Shown: one piece after another, positions 37,954 through 44,857 of the stretch
Layout: each line of letters starts with the position of its first letter
Position numbering within the stretch: position 1 is the stretch's first letter
NCBI GenBank assembly: GCA_016190895.1
Contig: JACPPR010000037.1
Span: 1-44,857, forward strand
Source: Chloroflexota bacterium
GTDB lineage: Bacteria > Chloroflexota > Dehalococcoidia > Dehalococcoidales > UBA2162
DNA: 44,857 nt
Direction: 5' to 3'
Made by a program: the position numbers and the translations under genes
The notes under the pieces: generated by a model
What the model saw: only the letters and a program-made list of their open reading frames with translations
Databases searched by the model: none
Told to the model about the DNA's origin: nothing

Positions 37954-38553
37954 TCACCTGATAGCTGCCAGCTCCTGCTTGTACTCGTTCAAATGCTGGA
38001 GATAGGCCGAGTCCAACTGAGCCTGCAGCTTCCGCCACTCCTGCTGAAACTGAGGCTGCTTTTCCACATCGATTTCCGGAACCGGGAGCATCGTCGTGCC
38101 CATCTGCTGCTGCACCGCCTTTTGCAGCCTGGCTCCCATATCGGCCTTCAACGATTGGAAGGCTCGTTGTCTCTGCTGTTCACCCTGCTCCTCATAGTGG
38201 TTAAAAAGGTATCTGAGTTTACTGTAGACGTTCTCCACGCCTACTTTGTCATTCTTGACTAGCTTCAGCCCGTCCATTATTTTTCTGTTTTTTTTCTTGG
38301 CCGTATCATTCTTCGGTAGACCGATGGTCCTGATAAATACCCTGGCAGCGCCCTCGATAACTTGCTTCTTCTCATTCTCTTTATACTGGCTCAGTTCAGC
38401 CAGCAAGTTGCGCTCATCGGTGAGATATTTGGCCGCCAGGGTCTCTCCCAGCGGCTGGTATTTCCAGGACAACCTTTCCTCTTCGGTCGCCTGGCCTAGC
38501 TTCTCCACTTTCTCCATAGCTATCTCGCGGGCGCTCTTGATAATATCGTCCAT
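37954..38553 (-). CDS. Helical protein of unknown function, first gene of the trio
   Basis: The 199-residue protein is almost entirely charged and helical, with likely coiled coils (VYSKLRYLFNHYEEQGEQQR, QFQQEWRKLQAQLDSAYLQH). No known domain is seen. ATG 38553 is preferred to the ATG at 38568, with GAGG 5 bases upstream. It opens a three-gene unit on the minus strand and follows the ABC exporter operon across a strong terminator, so it probably has its own promoter. A structural or scaffold role is possible but not shown. Confidence 0.7.
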   Translation of the reverse strand: MDDIIKSAREIAMEKVEKLGQATEEERLSWKYQPLGETLAAKYLTDERNLLAELSQYKENEKKQVIEGAARVFIRTIGLPKNDTAKKKNRKIMDGLKLVKNDKVGVENVYSKLRYLFNHYEEQGEQQRQRAFQSLKADMGARLQKAVQQQMGTTMLPVPEIDVEKQPQFQQEWRKLQAQLDSAYLQHLNEYKQELAAIR

Positions 38554-38631
38554 AAGTCCTCGATTCATTCCAGGAGTATCATCCGATATTAATTATACTA
38601 TATAGGCTGGCAAAGCAGAAAGGGCAAAAAC

Positions 38632-38658
38632 CAGAGAGGGGGCAAAGCCCCCTCTCTG
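38632..38658 (-). terminator. Rho-independent terminator of the ABC exporter operon
   Basis: CAGAGAGGGGGC and GCCCCCTCTCTG form a perfect 12-bp stem with an AAA/TTT loop. On the minus strand it is followed by GTTTTTG. It lies 30 bases after the last ABC gene. Confidence 0.92.
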
Positions 38659-38687
38659 AACTCACTTTGTGAATGCCCTTAAAATCG

Positions 38688-40553
38688 CTAGACTTCGACG
38701 GCGCTCAGGGTCTCGAACATCTCGTAATAGATGCCTTGCTTGGCCATCAGTTGCTGATGATTGCCGGACTCGATAATCTTGCCCTTCTCCAGGATGATGA
38801 TACGGTCGGCATGAGTCACCGTGGACAAACGGTGGGCGATGATAAGAACGGTGCGCCCCCTCGAAAGGCGTTTCAGCGAATCCTGCATAATACGCTCCGT
38901 ATTGGTATCCACGTTGGAAGTAGCTTCGTCCAGAATCATGATGGGCGGGTTAGCCAGGATAGCCCGGGCCAGGCAGATAAGCTGGCGCTGCCCGGCGCTC
39001 AGATTGCCGCCCCGCTCGCCCACCTGCGTATCGTAACCGTGGCTCATGCGCAGGATTAAGTCATGAACACCGGCCGCTCTAGCTGCTTCGACAATCTCGT
39101 CTTGAGTAGCATCGAGCTTCCCATACCTGATATTGTCCCCGACAGTACCGGAGAAAAGATACGGGTCCTGGGGGACGACGCCTATCTGACTTCTTAACGA
39201 ATCTTGGGTGACCGATTTCACGTTATAGCCGTCCACCAATACCTCGCCATCTCTCACCTCATAGAAGCGGGCAACCAGACTCGTCAGGCTGCTCTTGCCG
39301 GCTCCGGTTCGCCCGGCGATGGCTACAGTCTCACCCGGATTAACGGTCAGGTCGACTTCATGGAGCACCTCCTGACCGGGTAAATAACCGAAACTGACAT
39401 TAGCAAGCTTAACCTCGCCTTTTATCGGAGGCAGTTCGATAGCATTCGGTGCATCTTTTATCTCCGGTTCCACATCGATTAATTCAAAGATGCGCGCAGC
39501 GGAAGCCATCGCCCGCTGCAGGTCGGTATAAAGCATGGTTACTTCCCTTACCGGGTCGAAGAAACGCTGAATTAAGAGCAAGAAAGCAATAACAACGCCG
39601 GGTCCCATCGTCCCGTTCAACACCTGGAAGCCACCGAAGATAAGCACCAGAACATAAGAGGTATCGGTGAGTATCTGAACGGTAGGCATCATAAAGGCTT
39701 GCGCCCTGGCAGCATCGACGTTAGCGTTCAGGTGCGCCTTATTGACATTATCGAATTTACCCATGTTGACATTTTCACGAGAAAGGCTCTGTGTCACCCG
39801 GACGCCGGAAATGCTCTCCTGAAGATTGTCGTTAACCTCGGCAATCGCCTGCCGCACTCTGATAAAAGTACGGCGGGCGTAACCCTGCCAGACGACCATC
39901 ACCAGAACCAGAATCGGGGCAACACTCAGTGTAATCAGGGCCAGCATGGCATTCATGCTGAACATCACGATGACGATAACCGCCATCGTGATGATGTCGG
40001 CGGTAAGATGCAGGATATCCTGAGTCAGCAAGGTCTGAAGTTGCTCGACATCGTTCTGGACGCGAGACATAATCTTGCCCACCTTATTACTATCGAAGAA
40101 ACTCATCGAAAGCTTATGAAGGTGCTCGAACATCTGATTGCGCATCTTCAGAAGAATACCCTGCGCGGCGTAAGAAAGCTGCAGTGACTCCAGGTATTGT
40201 CCGCCCCACATCAACATTACCGCGCCGAAGTAGATAAGAACGCCGGTTGTGAGACCGCTTGCGTTGCCTGTCTTTATGTAATTGTCGATAATCAGCCCTA
40301 TCAACACAGGCATAGCAATATTAGCCGCGGTCCGCATAGCCGTGCCTGTGGCTGCCAGAAATATATGACCCTTGACCCAGGCAAGATACTGGGGCAGCCG
40401 CCGCAGGACTTTCATGTCATATATCTTGCCTAGGACATCCTGTCCGTCACCGGCGTCTAACGAGCTGCGAAGCCTTCCCATCGGCCCACCGCCACCACCC
40501 CCAAAGCCTCCGCCGCCACCGAAGCCGCCCCCTCCAAAACCTCCGAAAGCCAT
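38688..40553 (-). CDS. ABC transporter, ATP-binding and permease subunit with glycine-rich N-terminus
   Basis: The 621-residue half-transporter has a type IV exporter membrane domain of six helices and an ATPase domain with Walker A GRTGAGKSS, signature LSAGQRQ and Walker B IMILDEATSNVD with the catalytic Glu543. The first 24 residues are a Gly/Phe-rich tract. Its partner is the gene upstream on the same strand, whose stop is 2 bases from this start. Together they resemble heterodimeric multidrug or lipid exporters such as BmrCD and TM287/288. The substrate is unknown; PadR control suggests a drug or metabolite. Confidence 0.93.
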   Translation of the reverse strand: MAFGGFGGGGFGGGGGFGGGGGGPMGRLRSSLDAGDGQDVLGKIYDMKVLRRLPQYLAWVKGHIFLAATGTAMRTAANIAMPVLIGLIIDNYIKTGNASGLTTGVLIYFGAVMLMWGGQYLESLQLSYAAQGILLKMRNQMFEHLHKLSMSFFDSNKVGKIMSRVQNDVEQLQTLLTQDILHLTADIITMAVIVIVMFSMNAMLALITLSVAPILVLVMVVWQGYARRTFIRVRQAIAEVNDNLQESISGVRVTQSLSRENVNMGKFDNVNKAHLNANVDAARAQAFMMPTVQILTDTSYVLVLIFGGFQVLNGTMGPGVVIAFLLLIQRFFDPVREVTMLYTDLQRAMASAARIFELIDVEPEIKDAPNAIELPPIKGEVKLANVSFGYLPGQEVLHEVDLTVNPGETVAIAGRTGAGKSSLTSLVARFYEVRDGEVLVDGYNVKSVTQDSLRSQIGVVPQDPYLFSGTVGDNIRYGKLDATQDEIVEAARAAGVHDLILRMSHGYDTQVGERGGNLSAGQRQLICLARAILANPPIMILDEATSNVDTNTERIMQDSLKRLSRGRTVLIIAHRLSTVTHADRIIILEKGKIIESGNHQQLMAKQGIYYEMFETLSAVEV

Positions 40554-40555
40554 GT

Positions 40556-42307
40556 TTAGACCTCCCTTCCTGTCATCGCTTCTTGCGTTGAGGCAAGCTG
40601 CGATAGATATGTTTGTCGATATAGTCCGGCCTTAGCCATCAGCTCATCATGGGTACCTATCTCCTCGATGCGTCCGTCTTTGAGCATCAGGATAAGGTCT
40701 GCCTTTTTGATAATAGGCAGACGATGAGTAATCACAAAGGTAGTTCGTCCCTGGATAAGCTTATCCAGCGCCAGGCGGATGAGATGCTCGGTTTCAGCAT
40801 CCACGGCAGAGGTAGAATCATCCAGAATCAGGATTGCCGGATTTATCAGCAGGGTACGGGCAATGGCCACCCTCTGTTTCTCACCGCCGGAGAGGGTATG
40901 ACCCCGCTCGCCTACCCAGGTGTTATAACCCTCGGGCAGGCTCTGAATAAACCTGTCGATCTGGGCGGCTTTGGCAGCTTCTTTTATCTGCTCCAGGCTG
41001 GCATCGGGGATACCGTAGGCGATATTGTCTCGAATCGTCGCTGAAAACAGGAAGACATCCTGCTGGGCTGTACCGATGTTCTTACGCAACGAAGCCAGTT
41101 TTATATCACGTATATCGATACCGTCAACGGTAATGCGCCCCTTGGTAACGTCATAAAACCTTGAAACCAGGTTGATAAGGGTGCTCTTACCGCTCCCCGA
41201 GCCACCCACCAGGGCTATCAACTGCCCCGGTTTGGCCCTGAAGCTGATATCGTCAATCGCCGGAGCCGATGAATTATAGCTGAAGCTGACGTTTTCAAAA
41301 GTAATCTCGCCGGTTAGCTTGCCCACATCCCTGGCGTCCGGCTTCTCCTTGACAGGTGACTCGGTATCGAGTATCTCGAAGATACGCTCTCCGGCCGATA
41401 TAGACCGGGAAATCATGTTGGCAATCATACCCAGGCGTCGAATAGGCATCGCCAGTATACCCAGGTAGAGAACGAACTGAGTCACCCCGCCTATAGTAAG
41501 AGTGCCGGCAATTACTTGCTGTCCGCCGTACCACAGCACGATAACCGTCGGCAGACCCAGCAACATCGACATCAAGGCCTGGTTAAAGGCCTGCACTTTG
41601 GCAGCGCTGATTTGCTCAGTATACAACCTCTTGGCGTCGGCGCCGAATTTGAGGCCCTCTTCCTTCTGCCGGGAGAACGCTTTCACCACCCTTACTCCAG
41701 CCATGCTCTCCTGCAGGGTGGTGCCCAGAGAGGCTATCAACTGTTGCACGTGGAGCCAGACGGGGCGGAGGCGGTTGCTGGTAGAAATGGCTATCCAGGC
41801 AATCGCCGGCATAAAGGCCAAGCAAAGCACAGCCAGCCGCCAGTTCACCGTGAGGAGAATAATACTGATGCCGATTATCTGGAGAGCCGTCTGAAATAAG
41901 GTCAGTATGCCATCGCCGACCCACATACGCACGGCTTCGATATCGGCGGTAGCGCGGGACATCAGTTGTCCGGTCTGCGCCTGGTCGTGGTAGGCAAAAC
42001 TCAGCTTCTGCAGATGGCTGTAGATGGCATTCCTGATATCATAGGACACTTCCTGAGAGATTACCTGGTTCAGATACCTGTTGCCATAGGCGCTCAGCCC
42101 TCTGATGAGGCTTGAACCAAGAATTAGCCCGCCGGCAATGTAAAGGGCGCTCTTCTGCCCCGATGAAAGCGCCGTATCGACTCCCTGGCCGAGCACCCGG
42201 GGTATCACCAGGCTGGCCAGCGTAGTTATCAACAGGCAGATGCCCGAAAAGGCAAGTTGCCTCCAGTATTTCTTAACAAAGCCCATAGAACGAATTAGGA
42301 TTTTCAT
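40556..42307 (-). CDS. ABC transporter, ATP-binding and permease subunit with degenerate catalytic site
   Basis: The 583-residue half-transporter has six membrane helices, Walker A GGSGSGKST, signature LSGGEKQR and the Walker B region ILILDDSTSAVD. The residue after the Walker B Asp is Asp497 instead of Glu, which marks one of the two ATP sites as catalytically weak, the usual asymmetry of heterodimeric exporters. It overlaps functionally with the next gene: the end GAGGTCTAA also contains that gene's ribosome site. It follows padR after 74 bases. Confidence 0.94.
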   Translation of the reverse strand: MKILIRSMGFVKKYWRQLAFSGICLLITTLASLVIPRVLGQGVDTALSSGQKSALYIAGGLILGSSLIRGLSAYGNRYLNQVISQEVSYDIRNAIYSHLQKLSFAYHDQAQTGQLMSRATADIEAVRMWVGDGILTLFQTALQIIGISIILLTVNWRLAVLCLAFMPAIAWIAISTSNRLRPVWLHVQQLIASLGTTLQESMAGVRVVKAFSRQKEEGLKFGADAKRLYTEQISAAKVQAFNQALMSMLLGLPTVIVLWYGGQQVIAGTLTIGGVTQFVLYLGILAMPIRRLGMIANMISRSISAGERIFEILDTESPVKEKPDARDVGKLTGEITFENVSFSYNSSAPAIDDISFRAKPGQLIALVGGSGSGKSTLINLVSRFYDVTKGRITVDGIDIRDIKLASLRKNIGTAQQDVFLFSATIRDNIAYGIPDASLEQIKEAAKAAQIDRFIQSLPEGYNTWVGERGHTLSGGEKQRVAIARTLLINPAILILDDSTSAVDAETEHLIRLALDKLIQGRTTFVITHRLPIIKKADLILMLKDGRIEEIGTHDELMAKAGLYRQTYLSQLASTQEAMTGREV

Positions 42308-42381
42308 ATACCTCTAAATCACCTCGCCAATTTCCGCTCGTCTAATTGTCTGAGCAATTCGACTTTATTTTGTATCTAAAG

Positions 42382-42888
42382 CTAATCTTTTAAGATTTCC
42401 TCGTAAGCGTTTGAGAGAACCTTCCTGATACGGCCCAATTTTTCAGCATCCGCCGTACGGGCTTTATCTCTGAGTAATTCGGTCAGCTTCTCAAACTGAC
42501 GCCGGGTCTTGACAAAATCATCCATGTTTTCAGGCTGCCAACCTCGCCGCATCGGGCCTTTCATCCTTTCGACAAACTCTTTTTGCTCCTCCAGAACTTT
42601 ACGGCCTTCTTCAGTAATGGAATAGACCTTCTTGCCTTCCTGCTCGGTGGCTTTGGCGTAGCCCATCTCGTCAAGCATCTGGAGCGTCGGGTAAACGCTG
42701 CCCGGGCTGGGGATATAGAAGCTGTAGTACCGCTCCCGCAGCGCCCGGATTATCTCGTAGCCGTAGCTCGGCTTATCCTTAATACACTGCAAAATGATAT
42801 ACTTGAAGTCTCCCCTGTGGAACGGCCTTCCTGCAGCCGGCCAACCCAAGAAGCCCTGCCCTTTGTGTCTGCATTCTCGATTAAACAT
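42382..42888 (-). CDS. PadR family transcriptional regulator
   Basis: The 168-residue protein has the PadR winged helix GDFKYIILQCIKDKPSYGYE, IIRALRERYYSFYIPSPGSVYP, TLQMLDEMGYA and VYSITEEGRKVLEEQKEFVE, with a C-terminal helical dimerisation domain. The order padR then two ABC genes is typical of autoregulated multidrug exporter operons, where a ligand releases the repressor. The predicted operator AAACGATATATCGTTT lies just upstream. The Gly/Arg-rich N-terminal leader (MFNRECRHKGQGFLG) is common in this subfamily. Confidence 0.94.
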   Translation of the reverse strand: MFNRECRHKGQGFLGWPAAGRPFHRGDFKYIILQCIKDKPSYGYEIIRALRERYYSFYIPSPGSVYPTLQMLDEMGYAKATEQEGKKVYSITEEGRKVLEEQKEFVERMKGPMRRGWQPENMDDFVKTRRQFEKLTELLRDKARTADAEKLGRIRKVLSNAYEEILKD

Positions 42889-42923
42889 TCGACCACCTCA
42901 CTGACACAATAAACCCTTCACGT

Positions 42924-42979
42924 AAACGATATATCGTTTGGATAAAAGTATTATAGTTCAGCCTCAGATAGCCTGTCAA
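42924..42979 (-). promoter_or_regulatory. PadR promoter and 16-bp palindromic operator
   Basis: On the minus strand TTGACA (42974-42979) and TATAAT (42950-42955) are 18 bases apart. Just downstream of the expected start point is the perfect palindrome AAACGATATATCGTTT (42924-42939). Binding there would block transcription of padR and both ABC genes. Confidence 0.8.
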
Positions 42980-43112
42980 GTTTCTGTAAGCTCCGCCCTA
43001 TCCGAAGCCCCTCGGAGGCGAGCGTGGCGATAGACCGTTGCGGTAATCATAATGCGTAGTAGGCAATTGAAAGAGGCCCAAGCTGAAAAGCAACCACGGC
43101 TTAAGCCAAGCC

Positions 43113-43982
43113 TCACACCTTATTCCCACAGTAGGGACAAAATTTGTCCGAGGCAGCTATCTGTTGACCGCACCTGGTACAGAACAGGTTTCCGGAGCCT
43201 CCCTTTCGGGCGGCCTGCCTCCTCTGCTGCCGGCTTTCCCTTACCGGCACGCGCTGGGTTTGCCGCGCTTTAAGTATCCAGACAATGCCGGCGCCAATCA
43301 CGATGACTCCGAGAGCCAGCCCGATAATGAGACCTGTTGACAAGCCACCGCCCGGGCTAATCGAAGGCTTGGTCTCCGCCCTGGTGTAGGCGATTTCGAA
43401 GTGAAGAGGGTCGGCATCGGCAGTCAGGTTGTTAAAAGAATACGAGTATGTAGTGAATCCTTCTCCGTCGGCGCCGACCACACCCCTGGGCGTCACGCTA
43501 AAATTGGTCGATTTCTTCGGCTGTTGAACTGTCACCCTCAGGTTGCTGATAGGTGAGATGGTGCGAAAATCATAAGAGATGGTTTTATCGGGCCGGCCAA
43601 AAATGCTTGAGTCGTAATACTCCACGCGGAAAGTGTTTGTCTTAAGTTCGTAGCTGATTTCATCCCAGCCGGGTATTTCAGAGGCTTTTCTATCCGGGGG
43701 GCCGCCGGAATACTCGCCCTGGGCATCTTTTGAACCGGCCGCGAACATTTCGGCTATCGCCGGCACCAGAAATCTGACCCGCACCGGAGCTTCGGCTCCG
43801 TCCAGGTTCCCCTCCAGCATCACCAGCAGGCGCGGGTCGTCAAACTCCGGATATATCCAGAGAGCCGCATTCTTAAACCGGACAGTCTCGTTATCCGTTT
43901 GTGCAAGGGCCGTCTGAGTATGCCTGCCCAAGGCCAGGCTTGTCACAGCCACAAGCAGCAATAACCAATAACGCAATTTCAT
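43113..43982 (-). CDS. Membrane protein with exported domain and C-terminal zinc ribbon
   Basis: The 289-residue protein has a signal sequence (MKLRYWLLLLVAVTSLALGR), an outer beta-rich domain of about 190 residues, a single membrane helix (GLIIGLALGVIVIGAGIVWI), a basic linker and a cytoplasmic zinc ribbon CTRCGQQ..CPYCGN. The layout resembles exported domains fused to a double CxxC ribbon, common in Chloroflexota, where the ribbon may recruit a partner. I do not recognise the outer domain. The gene is alone between padR and tRNA-Arg. Nothing else coding is seen in 42980-43112. Confidence 0.85.
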   Translation of the reverse strand: MKLRYWLLLLVAVTSLALGRHTQTALAQTDNETVRFKNAALWIYPEFDDPRLLVMLEGNLDGAEAPVRVRFLVPAIAEMFAAGSKDAQGEYSGGPPDRKASEIPGWDEISYELKTNTFRVEYYDSSIFGRPDKTISYDFRTISPISNLRVTVQQPKKSTNFSVTPRGVVGADGEGFTTYSYSFNNLTADADPLHFEIAYTRAETKPSISPGGGLSTGLIIGLALGVIVIGAGIVWILKARQTQRVPVRESRQQRRQAARKGGSGNLFCTRCGQQIAASDKFCPYCGNKV

Positions 43983-44008
43983 AGAATCAACACCTCTCGG
44001 GAAAAAGC

Positions 44009-44085
44009 TGGTACCCCTGGGGCGACTCGAACGCCCGACACGCGGTTTAGGAAACCGCTGCTCTATCCACCTGAGCTACAGGGGC
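44009..44085 (-). tRNA. tRNA-Arg (anticodon CCT)
   Basis: On the minus strand the acceptor stem GCCCCTG pairs with CAGGGGT (one G-U at the first position). The anticodon stem GCGGT/ACCGC encloses TTCCTAA (anticodon CCT, reading AGG), and the T loop is TTCGAGT. The discriminator A is followed by an encoded CCA, unlike tRNA-Leu at 1107. Confidence 0.96.
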
Positions 44086-44095
44086 ACGCCTGAAC

Positions 44096-44114
44096 GTCCC
44101 GATTTTATCGGGAC
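44096..44114. repeat. GTCCCGAT hairpin
   Basis: GTCCCGAT and ATCGGGAC with a TTT loop lie just upstream of tRNA-Arg. The same stem occurs at 11390-11410, 17862-17882 and 32018-32036. Confidence 0.6.
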
Positions 44115-44192
44115 TCTTCCGCCCAATATATTACTATCTGGAAGGGCGTTCCTTCAAGTTTTCTATCTGGAGGAAAAGCCTCCCGCATACAA

Positions 44193-44221
44193 GTTGCGCC
44201 CCGATAACATCGGGGCGCAAC
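44193..44221 (-). terminator. Hairpin after the glycine-betaine binding gene
   Basis: GTTGCGCCCCGAT and ATCGGGGCGCAAC form a 13-bp stem with an AAC loop, 45 bases after the stop. The minus-strand tail is TTGTATG, so the T-run is weak. Confidence 0.55.
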
Positions 44222-44266
44222 CATTCTTGTTAGCTTAGTAACCGGGCCGGTTTGATTCGTAAGCTC

Positions 44267-44857
44267 TTATTTGCCCAGCCACTGGTCGATTTTGTTCTGG
44301 TTCTTGCTAATCCAGTCCCGAGCCACATCGGCCGGCTCCTCTCCGGCTACATCCACCCGATACGTCAGGGCGTTCATTTCATCCTCACTAAAGGACATAT
44401 TATGCACCAGACGATAGACATCCGGAGCCGTCTCTTTGAGTTCCACCCTGATTACCTTATAGACAGTGGATTCTGCGGTTCCCGTTTTGAGCGGTACCGG
44501 GTCTTTATCCCAATCGATTTCGCCCGTCCTGTCCGGGTCAAGGCTCTCCAGTTTTATAAGGTCCACCTGACTGAAAATAACGTGAGGCGACCAAATGGCC
44601 ATCAACATAGGCTCGCCCCTTTTGTCGGCGGCAATCAGCCGAGCCATCATAACAGACTCACTCTGGTTGCTCTTCCAGAAAGGGAGGTCATAGCCCAGAA
44701 TCATCCACGGGCTTTCATCCACCCAGCCGACTTCTCCACCTACTAATTCACCGAGTCCCGGCTTCTCCGGGTTCTCGAAGAGCTTCCAGTACTTCTTCAG
44801 GTCGAGAATGGTCTTGAGGTCGGGAGCCATCGGCTCGATACCCCGGGCCGGGTCGCC
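44267..44857 (-). CDS. Glycine-betaine/proline ABC transporter substrate-binding protein, truncated at window end
   Basis: The frame is open to the last base, so only the final 196 residues are seen; the N-terminus and any signal peptide lie outside. The visible part matches the C-terminal lobe of OpuAC-type binding proteins: GIEPMAPDLKTILDLKKYWK, ESPWMILGYDLPFWK, ADKRGEPMLMAIWSPHVIFS and NMSFSEDEMNALTYRVDVAG. It should bind a quaternary ammonium compatible solute outside the membrane and deliver it to an ABC permease. The Trp at MAIWSPH and other aromatics could form the ligand cage. The permease genes are not in the window. Confidence 0.85.
   Translation of the reverse strand, partial: GDPARGIEPMAPDLKTILDLKKYWKLFENPEKPGLGELVGGEVGWVDESPWMILGYDLPFWKSNQSESVMMARLIAADKRGEPMLMAIWSPHVIFSQVDLIKLESLDPDRTGEIDWDKDPVPLKTGTAESTVYKVIRVELKETAPDVYRLVHNMSFSEDEMNALTYRVDVAGEEPADVARDWISKNQNKIDQWLGK

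Overview
The window looks like chromosomal DNA of an uncultured anaerobic bacterium, most likely Chloroflexota of the Dehalococcoidia type. The evidence is an archaeal-type thymidylate synthase, MalT-like LuxR regulation, a PurS-like/PurL fusion, the AmmeMemoRadiSam genes, an aldo/keto reductase with a ferredoxin-like tail, CaiB/BaiF CoA-transferases, frequent TTG/GTG starts and intergenic DNA packed with small palindromic repeats. The assignment is an inference from gene content; no rRNA is present.

Layout. 1-4.1 kb: a truncated alpha/alpha-barrel repeat protein, tRNA-Leu(TAG) and two CoA-transferases. 4.3-10 kb: a DUF72 gene, then a small defence-like cluster. It holds a HigBA-type toxin-antitoxin pair whose toxin has an in-frame amber codon, and a second, intact toxin-antitoxin-AbiV gene chain whose toxin starts 2 bases after the mutS stop codon. 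10-16.4 kb: small membrane proteins, rpsU-yqeY, then purL-purQ. 16.5-20.5 kb: a lipoprotein and a MalT/LuxR regulator cut in two by one in-frame TGA. 20.7-26.6 kb: AmrS radical SAM enzyme and a MEMO-AMMECR1 fusion, an RHH-RelE toxin pair, two nitroreductase paralogues and rarA. 26.6-32 kb: a zinc-ribbon gene behind a start-site hairpin, divergent doxX/hxlR, a HAD hydrolase, a retropepsin-like gene pair, an MBL hydrolase plus the remnant of a second copy, and an aldo/keto reductase.

32-45 kb: a candidate small RNA with its own promoter and terminator, acpS, a NYN-domain protein, a YkgJ-like protein, a membrane metallopeptidase, thymidylate synthase, three tightly packed genes of unknown function, a padR-controlled heterodimeric ABC exporter, a membrane zinc-ribbon protein, tRNA-Arg(CCT) and the end of a glycine-betaine binding protein.

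The most unusual features are (1) the mutS-toxin-antitoxin-AbiV arrangement with a well-formed internal promoter/operator, (2) the unassigned minus-strand RNA at about 32.23-32.50 kb, (3) the hairpin covering the ribosome site of the zinc-ribbon gene, (4) a 52-bp palindromic element sitting in frame inside mutS, and (5) at least five families of dispersed palindromic or AT-rich repeats, one with eight copies in this window. All functions are read from sequence patterns by eye; no database search was run.
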